Shown: positions 1-7,942 of the stretch, in pieces
Layout of the letters: the number at the start of each line of letters is the position of its first letter
Numbering within the stretch: position 1 is the stretch's first letter
From: an uncultured Candidatus Melainabacteria bacterium
GTDB taxonomy: Bacteria > Cyanobacteriota > Vampirovibrionia > Gastranaerophilales > Gastranaerophilaceae
Assembly (NCBI GenBank): GCA_947361615.1
Contig: CANAJP010000014.1
Coordinates: 1-38,261, forward strand
Length of the DNA stretch: 38,261 nt
Direction of reading: 5' to 3'
Notes under the pieces: model-generated
What the model saw: the letters and a program-made list of their open reading frames with translations, nothing else
What the model was told of the DNA's origin: nothing
Databases searched by the model: none
Translations under genes and position numbers: made by a program

Positions 1-60
1 TGTTTCCTTTATATAATTAGGGCGTAAATTAATACGCCCGTTTTGTTGTGTTAAGAATTG

Positions 61-141
61 TAAAAATGAGTTGCAAATAGGCTAAAACCCAGTCATAATC
101 CCTGATAGGATAGGATAGGATAGGATAGGATAGCGCAATTT
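61..141 (+). promoter_or_regulatory. Conserved leader element, copy A, with GATAG array
   Basis: This stretch upstream of the 159-aa gene is repeated upstream of the unrelated-looking 187-aa gene at 34216. Shared landmarks are TGTAAAAATG, TTGCAAA, AAACCCAGT, ATAAT, CCTGATAG and the GATAG array followed by CG. Short arms at 68-74 (GAGTTGC) and 135-141 (GCAATTT) can pair around the array, and the second copy has compensating changes at two of the pairs. I infer a structured leader RNA or regulatory DNA element. No promoter could be placed with confidence. Confidence 0.55.
104..133. repeat. Pentanucleotide tandem array (GATAG)6
   Basis: Six uninterrupted copies of GATAG end 82 bases before the ATG at 216. 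The paralogous locus has five copies. A pentamer array in a leader can change length by slippage and so alter spacing without altering protein sequence. That it does so here is inference. Confidence 0.9.
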
Positions 142-215
142 ATGTAAATTCTAAGTTTTTCATTTATTAGTATGGGAAATTAAAACTACGGGGGAACGTA
201 GAGAAAGGATTTATT

Positions 216-695
216 ATGGGAATTGCAGCGGTAGCTAGAAAAGTTTATAACACATTGAAATATGGGAAACAAATTGGTGTAACGACGAAAAACGGTGTAA
301 GCTGTTATGCTAACACATCTAAAGGAAAAACAGTTTATACTCGTTTGAATAATGCTAACTCTGTTGTTGGAAAAAAAGTGAAATTTATAGATAGTCCAAA
401 TTTAACTAGAACTATGACCTATGATGCGAAAGGTAATTTATTGGCTGATTCTACACATTATAGAGAACAATTGGGATTTGGTCTTGCAAGTAAGAACCAG
501 CATTCTGCTTTAGTTAGAAATATTCGCAATGAATACAATCTGCTTGGCCAAACTACGCATACTAGCGATATTACGTTTAAGCCAGCGTTAAATGATACAA
601 AGGCCACTGTGTTTAGAAATATTGACAGACAAACCTCTAAAACATATATAAACACATTAGATGGTAGTAAGTACACAATAAAATGTGTTGAATAA
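216..695 (+). CDS. Hypothetical protein downstream of GATAG leader (copy A)
   Basis: I do not recognise this 159-aa protein. It is basic, polar and rich in Asn, Thr and Lys, with no evident signal peptide or membrane segment. The start is well supported: GAAAGGATTTATTATGGG, an RBS and start context repeated letter for letter at the 34216 gene. The protein resembles that gene's product only loosely (initial Met-Gly, basic N-terminus, a Lys-Asn-Gly turn near residue 26). It is a single-gene unit ended by a strong hairpin. The shared leader suggests common regulation. Function is unknown. Confidence 0.75.
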   Translation: MGIAAVARKVYNTLKYGKQIGVTTKNGVSCYANTSKGKTVYTRLNNANSVVGKKVKFIDSPNLTRTMTYDAKGNLLADSTHYREQLGFGLASKNQHSALVRNIRNEYNLLGQTTHTSDITFKPALNDTKATVFRNIDRQTSKTYINTLDGSKYTIKCVE

Positions 696-713
696 GTATA
701 AATATTTAATTAT

Positions 714-733
714 GGGGCGCTTTTAAGCGCCCC
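714..733. terminator. Bidirectional terminator
   Basis: GGGGCGCTT pairs with AAGCGCCCC in a near-perfect palindrome lying between the convergent genes 216-695 and 751-1890. The flanks are T-rich on the plus-strand side and A-rich on the other, so it can serve both genes. Confidence 0.8.
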
Positions 734-750
734 ACCTTTTGTTTATTGGC

Positions 751-1890
751 TTATATTTTTACAAATAGTGACATAACAGGCAAATCCCTTTCTTGAGTCA
801 TTTGGGTGGAAATTTTTTTGTTTTCAAGATATAAGGCGCCTTCAGAATTATCTTTTATGTTGTTTACGATACGTATACTAGGAAGCTTCCCTTTTTCTAT
901 TTGAGGTTGAAGTTTTTCTGTTATCTCTTGGCTTAAGTTTGTAAAGGTTTTGTTGTACATTTGTGAATTTTGTATTAAAAAGTCATCAATACCTGAAATT
1001 AGTTTTCCAGACATTAAAACGGAATCTAGGCCATCTGGCATTTTTTGGCGTATTCCGTCTGCAAGTGCAGTTATATATCTGTCCAGGGCGAATTTTGTCG
1101 CCTCAGGTTTGTTTTTAAGGTTATATTTTTGTGCAAGTTCTTTGTTGCCATTAAGAACTATTCGTGCGTCACCTATATTTGTTAATTCCTGAATAGTTTG
1201 AGGTGAAACATTTTGTTTTGAGAGAAAGTTTTTTATCAAGGCTGGTACTGAACCGCCGTATTCTTCCAGTGCTTGACCGTGTATTAATCTTCTACCGTCA
1301 CGGGATTCTGTTATTTGTAAATAGTTCTCTCCGTTCAATTTTACTTTATTTATGTGGCTTACTCCAAAGCCTCCTCCCGTAGTGATAAACATTGTGGAAT
1401 CACCGTCAAGTTTCGTTTTATTCAATACAGCACATGCAGCCCCAATCATATCATTGAATACGTGTACTGTTGTTTTGAAAGTGTTTTTTAATGGCGAAAA
1501 ATTTACATCCTCAATGCTTTCACCTGTTTCGATACTTTTTATTGTTCTTATTCTTTTAATTTTGTATTCGTTTTCACCGATTTTCTCCGGTCGACCGGTT
1601 GTAAAAATATCTATTGCTTCAAGTTGTCTGGCCGCAGGGTCAGGAAGTCTGTCTGTCGCATTTTTAGCCATATTTTGTGCAAACTTGATACTATCACTAA
1701 TTCTTTTGATGAATTCATCCGAGCTTTTTACTCCGCCCGGGCTGAGATGTTTTGAAAATTCATCAATAATTATTCCTTTATCATAAAGTTTTAGTTTGAA
1801 GCTTCCACCTGCGACGCTTGCTCCGATATCAACGGCAATTTTGTACCCGAAGTTTACATTTCTTCCTTGATTGTTAGTTCTTAAATCCAT
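751..1890 (-). CDS. ROK/ASKHA-fold sugar-kinase-like protein
   Basis: The 379-aa product has the block order of ASKHA-fold sugar kinases. A phosphate-1-like segment AVDIGASVAGGSFKLKL lies near residues 18-34, an acidic VFNDMIGAACAVL segment in the middle (the position of the ROK END-A-A motif), and a glycine-rich MFITTGGGFGVSH loop follows. It is divergent: the phosphate-1 loop carries an insertion and no ROK zinc-binding CxCG motif is visible, so kinase activity is uncertain. The start follows AAAAGGAGTCGAA. Its 3' end faces the 216-695 gene. A glucokinase-like role or a non-catalytic family member are both possible. Confidence 0.6.
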   Translation of the reverse strand: MDLRTNNQGRNVNFGYKIAVDIGASVAGGSFKLKLYDKGIIIDEFSKHLSPGGVKSSDEFIKRISDSIKFAQNMAKNATDRLPDPAARQLEAIDIFTTGRPEKIGENEYKIKRIRTIKSIETGESIEDVNFSPLKNTFKTTVHVFNDMIGAACAVLNKTKLDGDSTMFITTGGGFGVSHINKVKLNGENYLQITESRDGRRLIHGQALEEYGGSVPALIKNFLSKQNVSPQTIQELTNIGDARIVLNGNKELAQKYNLKNKPEATKFALDRYITALADGIRQKMPDGLDSVLMSGKLISGIDDFLIQNSQMYNKTFTNLSQEITEKLQPQIEKGKLPSIRIVNNIKDNSEGALYLENKKISTQMTQERDLPVMSLFVKI

Positions 1891-2067
1891 TTCGACTCCT
1901 TTTGATGCATAAATCTTTAATTGGGGGCTAGTAATTACATATCCTAAGTTAGATATAATGTTTTATTTATAATTGTTGATGTTTTCTGAATATTTTATGA
2001 TGTTTATATCATGTAACATGAAGACTACTATATAGTAAAAGTTTTGTCAAGTCTTTATTATATTTAT

Positions 2068-2274
2068 ATGGATTACGATTTGAAAAAATTTGGCAGATTG
2101 ATAAAAGTTGAACGTGTACGAAATGATTTTTCGCAGGAAGAGCTTGCAGAAAAAGTCGGTGTTTCAATGCGGACAATCTCTTTGATTGAGTCTGGACTTC
2201 AACACCCAAGATTTTTTCTTGTGGTCAAACTTGCTGATATTTTGAATTTTGATATTAATATTTTGCGACAATAG
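2068..2274 (+). CDS. XRE-family helix-turn-helix regulator (single domain)
   Basis: A 68-aa one-domain repressor-type protein. The HTH runs through FSQEELAEKVGVSMRTISLIE, with the usual Q-x-x-L-A and S-x-x-E pattern. I chose the ATG at 2068 over an upstream TTG because the domain begins right after it. There is no clear Shine-Dalgarno. Upstream lie the palindromes CATGTAACATG (2010-2020) and ACTATATAGT, plausible autoregulatory operators. It stands alone between the ROK-like gene (divergent) and the SEC-C gene. Its target is unknown. Confidence 0.8.
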   Translation: MDYDLKKFGRLIKVERVRNDFSQEELAEKVGVSMRTISLIESGLQHPRFFLVVKLADILNFDINILRQ

Positions 2275-2383
2275 TTTTGAAATAAACTGTTTGATTTGAT
2301 GGTTGCACGGTTTAGAACGGCCCGAGTGTCTATTGAGTTTTTAAGGCGTTTAGGATATATTATTTTCGAGGGAGAAATTGTAT

Positions 2384-3679
2384 ATGTTATTAGAAGATTT
2401 GAAAATAGTTAGTGATACGATTAAAAATATAGTGACGTTTATTCAGGAAGATGCAAATGTTAAGGCTGATTTTCAGGAATATATAAAAACAATCGGGCTT
2501 GGACAGAATGCTGTTATGGATTTTAATACAGCGTGTTTGAACTATATTTTTGAACGTCGTTTACAGAACAAACCTATTGCAAGAATTTATCTCGAAAAGA
2601 AAAAAGGTTTGGGGATGGAAGAAAAAGAGGTTTGTCTTTCTCTTTTGAATTCTATTCACTCTGTTTTTGAGATTAAACGTGTGTTGAAAAATGGTTTTTC
2701 CCTTTATAGTGTAATCAATGAAAAAACATACGATGCGGTTTCGCTTGTTAAAATGACGGCGTTTCGCGGTGTGGGCGTCGGTCAGTATGTTGTGGCAAGG
2801 ATTACTAAATATAAAGATGATGTTTGTTTGTTGGAGATTTCCGGAATTCTACCGTCAACCAGACGCGAGGACGCGTTGAGATATTCCGTGGCAAAACTTG
2901 TCGAAAATCCTGAACTTGCTTATCAGGATAACCCTGAAAAGCAGGCTGAACTTGAGGCTGAAATTGAAAATCTTTATCAAAAGTTTGTTGAGTTTTTCAA
3001 TTCTGATGAAGTTATTACGACAAGTAAGTTTGCAGATGATGTAATCGGCGCTTACAATGAATTTGCGGAACTAGGTGAACGTGTCGATGTGCAGGATAAA
3101 ATTCAGGAGCCGGAAGTTTATAAATATTTTAATGTTAGTGAGTTTAATAATTCATATAACGATTTCCTTGAGAATTCTCTTGGCGGATTTTCTGCGCATG
3201 AAGAAGTTTATGACGTCGGCGTAATTTATGATCGCGAGTTGGGGCTTTATGCGGTGCCGTTTTATAAGACTTTCAATAGAATTTTTGAGATTGAAGATTA
3301 CAAGACAATTGAGGGCTACGAAGCTTGCGTGAAATATTTCCTTGAGAATGATAAGCTGCCGGCTAATTTAATTCGTCGTGTTGCTGCGAAAAATGCTAAT
3401 TTTATGGATCGTGTTAATGAGATTATGAAATCAGGCTTTACGCTTGACGGACTTTTACAGCAGTATAAACCGCAATATTTGGAAAAGAAAATTTTCTCTC
3501 CAACTTCTGTACTTTATAAGTCAAAAGCGTTTTCAAATACTCTTGGTATTATTGAAGAAGAGGAAGAATTGCCTGAAGTCCCAGAAGGAATTGATTTTTC
3601 AAATGTTGGCAGAAATGATCTTTGTCCTTGTGGAAGCGGTAAGAAATTTAAACGTTGTTGTGGTGCCAATCGAGTATAG
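2384..3679 (+). CDS. Large hypothetical protein with C-terminal SEC-C zinc motif
   Basis: About 431 aa, acidic, with no signal peptide. The last 25 residues hold a SEC-C motif, RNDLCPCGSGKKFKRCCG, the CxCx8CC zinc-binding signature found at the end of SecA and on many otherwise unrelated proteins. The rest is not recognised. GAGGGAGAAATTG precedes two possible starts. I prefer ATG 2384 (nine bases after GGAG) to TTG 2378 (three bases after it). The 3' end overlaps the convergent flavoprotein gene by 32 bases, so the SEC-C tail is antisense to that gene's C-terminal codons. Confidence 0.75.
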   Translation: MLLEDLKIVSDTIKNIVTFIQEDANVKADFQEYIKTIGLGQNAVMDFNTACLNYIFERRLQNKPIARIYLEKKKGLGMEEKEVCLSLLNSIHSVFEIKRVLKNGFSLYSVINEKTYDAVSLVKMTAFRGVGVGQYVVARITKYKDDVCLLEISGILPSTRREDALRYSVAKLVENPELAYQDNPEKQAELEAEIENLYQKFVEFFNSDEVITTSKFADDVIGAYNEFAELGERVDVQDKIQEPEVYKYFNVSEFNNSYNDFLENSLGGFSAHEEVYDVGVIYDRELGLYAVPFYKTFNRIFEIEDYKTIEGYEACVKYFLENDKLPANLIRRVAAKNANFMDRVNEIMKSGFTLDGLLQQYKPQYLEKKIFSPTSVLYKSKAFSNTLGIIEEEEELPEVPEGIDFSNVGRNDLCPCGSGKKFKRCCGANRV

Positions 3680-4793
3680 CTTGTGCGGCGATGTAGGCGG
3701 TTGACCAGCAGTTTTGCAGGTTAAACCCGCCGCAGAAACCGTCAATATCAAGAACTTCACCGCAAAAATACAGGTTTGGGACAAGTTTTGATTCCATTGT
3801 TTTGGAATTTATTTCTTTTAAATCAACGCCACCGCAGGTGACAACTTCGCCTGCACCTGAATGGCTCAGAATTTTTAATTCAAGTTCGCGAAGATTTTTT
3901 GTTACTAAATCGCGGGTTTTTGAGTTAACTTGAGAGCATTTAATTTCTTCCGATGGGCAGATTGCTGCGGCAAAAGATTTTGGAACGAGTTCACCTATGA
4001 GGTTTTTCAAGGTTTTGTGCGGATTGGCGTTGAACATCTTTTGTAAATCAATTTCCCCTGTTATATCAAGTGTCACAGAATATGGAAAATTTTCGCGCGC
4101 GTTTAGTGATGAAATTTTGAACGCAAGCGGGCCTGAAATTCCATTGTGAGTAAAAAGTAAATCGTCTTGCAAAACTTTTTTGCCAATTTGGGTTTTGACG
4201 TTTTTGAGAACAACACCGCTTGGAAAGAGTTTATCGGTTTTTAGCCCAACTAATGCAGGTTTTGGGGCGATGATGTTGTGTCCGAGGTATTTTGCAATAT
4301 TGTATGATGCGTGACCGCCAACAGCAACTACAATAGCGTCAAATCTATATGAAGCCTCATCCGTAACGACTTCCAGTGTGTCATCAAGTTGATTTACCCT
4401 CAATGCTTTTTCTTGTTTGATTGTCGCTTTTAGGCTGGCCAGAAATTTTTCTCTTACGTCTGCCGCGCTGTTTGAAGTTGGAAAAATTCTATTGTCTTCT
4501 TGTGTGTAAGTTTCGACGCCGATTGAGCGGAAAAATTCCAATGTATCGGCTGTAGCAAATTTTGAGAACACTGAATAAAGAAATTTTTCGCCGCGCGGGT
4601 AGAATTTTGTGAGTTCGCGAAAATCGTATTCCGCATGTGCAAGATTACAGCGGCCGCCGCCTGTGACAAGTAATGTTTTAAGTGGCGACGACATCTCAAA
4701 TATCGTGACGTCACAATCCTGTTGCAAATGATATGCGCAAAAGCAGCCCGCAGGGCCACCGCCGATAATTCCGACCCTATATTCTCGTGCCAT
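3648..4793 (-). CDS. HI0933/BaiN-type FAD-dependent oxidoreductase
   Basis: A 381-aa flavoprotein. The N-terminal dinucleotide-binding GIIGGGPAGCFCAY (about residues 8-21), a TGGGRCN motif near residue 45 and the C-terminal GFCGGFNLQNCW that closes the FAD site are characteristic of the HI0933/YhiN family (BaiN-like). Family substrates are mostly undefined, so I give no gene symbol. The first 17 bases overlap the end of folK, indicating co-transcription and probably translational coupling. Length is typical for the family. Confidence 0.85.
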   Translation of the reverse strand: MAREYRVGIIGGGPAGCFCAYHLQQDCDVTIFEMSSPLKTLLVTGGGRCNLAHAEYDFRELTKFYPRGEKFLYSVFSKFATADTLEFFRSIGVETYTQEDNRIFPTSNSAADVREKFLASLKATIKQEKALRVNQLDDTLEVVTDEASYRFDAIVVAVGGHASYNIAKYLGHNIIAPKPALVGLKTDKLFPSGVVLKNVKTQIGKKVLQDDLLFTHNGISGPLAFKISSLNARENFPYSVTLDITGEIDLQKMFNANPHKTLKNLIGELVPKSFAAAICPSEEIKCSQVNSKTRDLVTKNLRELELKILSHSGAGEVVTCGGVDLKEINSKTMESKLVPNLYFCGEVLDIDGFCGGFNLQNCWSTAYIAAQAILDWHHNNV

Positions 4794-5277
4794 AAAGAAA
4801 TACCATTTCAGGATTTTCTAAATCTTCATGAAGTTCACTGATTGTTTTATGCAAAACAGGGTGTTCAAAGTCCGGAATGAGTTCCAATAGCGGAACAAGC
4901 GTGAATGCGCGTAAGTGAACATATTTATGCGGGATAGTTAATTCGTCACTGTTGATAATCTCTTTTTTGTAGAACAAAATGTCTATATCAATGGTGCGGT
5001 CTTCATAAACGCCTTTTGTCGCCTGTGTTCGGCCAAGTTGTTTTTCTATCCGCTGGCATTCTTCAAGAAGCTTTTGAGGTGTTAAGGTCGTTTTAAGTTC
5101 GACAACCGCATTAACAAACCAGTTGTCAGATTGCATGTTCCAAGGCTCGGTTTCGTAAAAAGCAGAAGTTCTGATTATCTCAACGCCATCAATAGCGCCA
5201 AGCTGCAAACTCGCCTGCTGAATATATCCGATTCTGTCGTCTTTATTAGAACCTAAACTTAAATAAACTATCGCCAT
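4777..5277 (-). CDS. folK: 2-amino-4-hydroxy-6-hydroxymethyldihydropteridine pyrophosphokinase
   Basis: A 166-aa HPPK of the folate pathway, which transfers pyrophosphate from ATP to 6-hydroxymethyl-dihydropterin. Visible hallmarks are YLSLGSNKDDR at the N-terminus, ETEPW near residue 43, WFVNAVVEL, and the DRTIDIDILFY segment near residues 93-103, whose acidic residues bind magnesium. The HPHK-like segment (IPHKYVHLRAFTLVPL) follows. It is the first gene of a two-gene unit with the downstream flavoprotein (17-base overlap). Confidence 0.95.
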   Translation of the reverse strand: MAIVYLSLGSNKDDRIGYIQQASLQLGAIDGVEIIRTSAFYETEPWNMQSDNWFVNAVVELKTTLTPQKLLEECQRIEKQLGRTQATKGVYEDRTIDIDILFYKKEIINSDELTIPHKYVHLRAFTLVPLLELIPDFEHPVLHKTISELHEDLENPEMVFLYGTRI

Positions 5278-5310
5278 GCACTTATTTTACCTGTTTTTAA
5301 GGCGAATTGT

Positions 5311-5346
5311 CAAGATGGGGAACCTTTTTTAAGATTCCCCATCTTG
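5311..5346 (-). terminator. Hairpin terminator downstream of pilin 1
   Basis: CAAGATGGGGAA (5311-5322) pairs with TTCCCCATCTTG (5335-5346), a perfect 12-bp stem starting three bases after the pilin stop codon. On the minus strand there is no long T-run after it, so termination there may be imperfect. On the plus strand it is followed by TTACTATCTTTTT. Confidence 0.7.
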
Positions 5347-5349
5347 TTA

Positions 5350-6288
5350 CTATCTTTTTACGCAATGTACGATGTATTCATCTGTCCTAGGGTGTAGCCA
5401 ATGAGCGCCTGATGTAAAACCTTGCGACCAGCCGAGAGTTTTGGTGCTGACTTTTGATGACCAATAATCAGTATTAGAAGTAAATAAATCACCATTAATT
5501 AATTTTTGGTTTACAAACATTGAGCCTAATTCGTCTAATGTAGGAATTCTATATTCAGAGTCCTGTTCTTTGCAAATAGTAGTAGCTCTTTCCTGAGTGG
5601 CTGTTCTATCCGCAGCCCTTTGAGCCGGTAAATTAGGTGCTGCAAGAACGCTGTCCGTAGGGTAAAATATTGTCATAAAACCGATATCTTTTCCAACCGT
5701 ATTAGGACCTTTGTTTCCGTTCATGTCAAAAATAAGGTTTACACATACTTTTGGCTGTGTATAAACTTTTGCGTATGCGGTTTGAGTGTCATATTCATTC
5801 ATATAATATGCGCAGTTTGGATTGTAGAACATTAATATGCTTTCCCCATTTTGGGTTTCAAATGCTGCGGCTTTTGTGTCTAACATTAATCCTGTAGCAT
5901 ACGGGTTGTCTATCATGTAGGAATTTAGCTCTGAAATTTTTGTGGGTGTTGTAAGTGTTGAACCACTTATAGGTACAATTTTGTTTGGTACACCACAATC
6001 AGTTATGTGATTAGCATCGCAAATATTATTTATTTTTAACACTTTGCTAAGCCCAGAAGTGATAAATGTTTCCGCCCCTGTATCTACTGCTTCCGTTGAA
6101 GATGTGCCTGCTGAATATGTACCATATCCGTTCAAGGCAGGCATGAGCGCGATTGCCTGTGAAAATCTTGCGTATAATGCTTTTCGTTGAGTGTTCCAAG
6201 TCCGCTCGTTAATGTTACCTGTCAAACTTGGTAACGTGATAGCCGCAACAACACCGATAATGGTGAGGGATAATAATATCTCTGCCAT
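5350..6288 (-). CDS. Prepilin-like protein 1, start region separated by frame-breaking poly-G tract
   Basis: This open frame begins at an internal Met inside the class III signal segment. The natural N-terminus lies upstream: reading the pilin frame back gives QYQRYA then FTMAEILLSLTIIGVVAA, a classic type IV prepilin site with cleavage before Phe and Glu at +5, then a hydrophobic helix. The real start is probably ATG 6388 or 6385 (after GAAAGGATGGAT). That ATG is one base out of frame because of the 12-G tract at 6325-6336, and a TAA lies just before the tract in the pilin frame. Eleven or fourteen Gs would restore a leader beginning MMKNLKPEKPCHMALLS. The C-terminal part carries the block NGNKGPNTVGKDIG, shared with pilin 2. 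I read it as a phase-variable surface pseudopilin/pilin, drawn in the OFF state. Confidence 0.85.
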   Translation of the reverse strand: MAEILLSLTIIGVVAAITLPSLTGNINERTWNTQRKALYARFSQAIALMPALNGYGTYSAGTSSTEAVDTGAETFITSGLSKVLKINNICDANHITDCGVPNKIVPISGSTLTTPTKISELNSYMIDNPYATGLMLDTKAAAFETQNGESILMFYNPNCAYYMNEYDTQTAYAKVYTQPKVCVNLIFDMNGNKGPNTVGKDIGFMTIFYPTDSVLAAPNLPAQRAADRTATQERATTICKEQDSEYRIPTLDELGSMFVNQKLINGDLFTSNTDYWSSKVSTKTLGWSQGFTSGAHWLHPRTDEYIVHCVKR

Positions 6289-6324
6289 AGTAAATGCATA
6301 ACGTTGGTACTGCGGCTCGCCTTG

Positions 6325-6336
6325 CCCCCCCCCCCC
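6325..6336 (-). repeat. Poly-G (12) contingency tract in pilin 1 leader
   Basis: Twelve C on the plus strand, read as G12 in the gene, about 17 codons after the upstream ATG. The distance from ATG 6388 to pilin codon ATG 6288 is 100 bases, so one G too many or two too few breaks the frame. In the present frame translation runs into a TAA about 40 codons after the tract. Confidence 0.9.
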
Positions 6337-6476
6337 TACTTAACAGGGCCATATGACAAGGCTTTTCAGGTTTTAAGTTTTTCATCATATCCATCCTTTC
6401 TAATTTTGTGGCTGCAAACCAATAATTCTAAATATAGATGTTATATATGTGGCTCAGCCACTCCTTTCATGTTTTT

Positions 6477-6505
6477 ATTATGTACTATGTTTAAAAATAT
6501 GTCAA
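6477..6505 (-). promoter_or_regulatory. Pilin 1 promoter and leader hairpin
   Basis: TTGACA (6505-6500), a 17-base spacer and CATAAT (6482-6477). The TGA of the -35 is the stop codon of mazG. The about 80-base untranslated leader contains GTGGCTGAGCCAC, an inverted repeat near its 5' end. Pilin 2 has the same promoter geometry and a hairpin of different sequence at the same place. Confidence 0.75.
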
Positions 6506-7278
6506 CGGTTATTATTCAATTCTTTTTTCGCATGTTGCCAGAGTGCTTCAAACTCTGCTGGTTTATAATCGTTAAGCGGTTTTGTCGCTAATTCTTCCAT
6601 CTTACGGAAGCGCGTCATGAATTTTTTGTTGGATTTTAAAAGTGCTTGTTCTGCATCAATTTTGTTCCAGCGTGCAAGGTTGACTACCGCAAACAAAATA
6701 TCGCCGAATTCTTCCTCTTTATGTTCAAAGTCATGCTCTTGGCAGGCTTCTTTGAATTCGTCGAATTCTGAGAAAATACATTTGTATAAGTCTTCTTCAC
6801 ATTCCCATTCAAAGCCGGTTTTGACAGCTTTTTTACTGATTTTTTGTGCTGACATCAAGGCGGATTGAGATTTAGAAATTCCATCCATTGCAGATTTGCG
6901 ATGTTGTTTTTCTTCCTGTTTTAACTTATCCCAGTTTTCTAAAATTTCTTTTGAAGAGTTTACTTTTGTATCTCCAAAAACATGAGGGTGGCGATGGATA
7001 AGTTTTTCGTTTAGAGTCTGTGCTACGTCTTCTATATTAAACGCGCCTTCTTCTTTTGCAATTTGTGAGTGTAAAACAACCTGAAGCAAAACATCACCAA
7101 GTTCTTCACGTAAATGTTTCATATCTCCGCTATCCATAGCATCTACTGCCTCATAGGCTTCTTCAAGCATGTGAGGGCGCAAAGTATAATGTGTTTGTTC
7201 TCTGTCCCACTGACAGCCATTTGGTGAGCGAAGAGTTTCTATTATCTCTATTAATCGTTCTAAATTTTTGTATTCCAT
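6502..7278 (-). CDS. mazG: Nucleoside triphosphate pyrophosphohydrolase MazG
   Basis: A 258-aa all-alpha NTP pyrophosphohydrolase that hydrolyses (d)NTPs to monophosphates. Both tandem MazG domains are visible. The N-terminal one has CQWDREQTH, EEAYEAVDA and the magnesium-binding EELGDVLLQV (about residues 58-67). The C-terminal one has the EEEFGDILFAVVNLARW repeat of that motif, followed by an EALWQHAKKE tail. Length matches the family. There is no strong RBS before the ATG at 7278. Its stop codon doubles as part of the -35 box of the downstream pilin gene. Confidence 0.95.
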   Translation of the reverse strand: MEYKNLERLIEIIETLRSPNGCQWDREQTHYTLRPHMLEEAYEAVDAMDSGDMKHLREELGDVLLQVVLHSQIAKEEGAFNIEDVAQTLNEKLIHRHPHVFGDTKVNSSKEILENWDKLKQEEKQHRKSAMDGISKSQSALMSAQKISKKAVKTGFEWECEEDLYKCIFSEFDEFKEACQEHDFEHKEEEFGDILFAVVNLARWNKIDAEQALLKSNKKFMTRFRKMEELATKPLNDYKPAEFEALWQHAKKELNNNR

Positions 7279-7437
7279 AGTTCAACTTTATCATAAAATC
7301 TATAACTAAAGTATAAAATATTAAAAAATAATACATCATATAGTCGATTAACAATTTTAGACGCTATGGTATTCTAAACTGTGTGATATAGACTAATTAT
7401 GAATAGACATTATACCTATAACGAAAGGACGTAAGTA

Positions 7438-7911
7438 ATGGCAAATTTATCAGTAGCAAGTATTCGTGAACGTATATTCAATACGTCAAAACACGAAAAC
7501 AATGTTGCAAGACCTGCTCATCAAGCATCACAAAACCCGTTCGCAAACATGAACGGCAACTTGTTGAACGCTGATGTTTATGTGTCTTCAAAAAACAACA
7601 ACGCTGAAAAAATTGGATTTTCAGGAAGAATTGAAAAATTGAAAAAAGCAGCACAAGTAAGCTCTTTAACCAACATTGGTGAAAAAATCAGCGCTTGGAC
7701 TCAATCAGCAGTAGCTTTTGGAAAGAAAATTGTTAATACTGCTAAAACTGTTGGAAAATGGTTAAATGAAACAAAAGCAGAAGATGTAATTATGTCTATG
7801 ATTGACAGAACACCATCTCAAAAATATTATTCAACTGCCCCAATTAGCAGTACTAGACAAACATTTGCGGCTTTGGAATCAATTGAAAGCAGCAGAATGC
7901 AGATGGCGTAA
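7438..7911 (+). CDS. Hypothetical protein, first of a two-gene unit
   Basis: Not recognised. The 157-aa product is basic and Asn/Ser-rich, with no signal peptide or long hydrophobic stretch. It has a central amphipathic region (about residues 60-115) and a short IGFSGR motif near residue 60. Start ATG 7438 follows GAAAGGACGTAAGTA. The next gene begins 32 bases downstream with its own strong RBS, so the two are probably one operon. Confidence 0.7.
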   Translation: MANLSVASIRERIFNTSKHENNVARPAHQASQNPFANMNGNLLNADVYVSSKNNNAEKIGFSGRIEKLKKAAQVSSLTNIGEKISAWTQSAVAFGKKIVNTAKTVGKWLNETKAEDVIMSMIDRTPSQKYYSTAPISSTRQTFAALESIESSRMQMA

Positions 7912-7942
7912 CAGGCTTTCTGTGTATTAGGAGGAAATTTTG

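Noticed and set aside
104-133. GATAG array as a CRISPR-like repeat
   Set aside because: Units are contiguous pentamers without spacers, and no cas genes are in the window.
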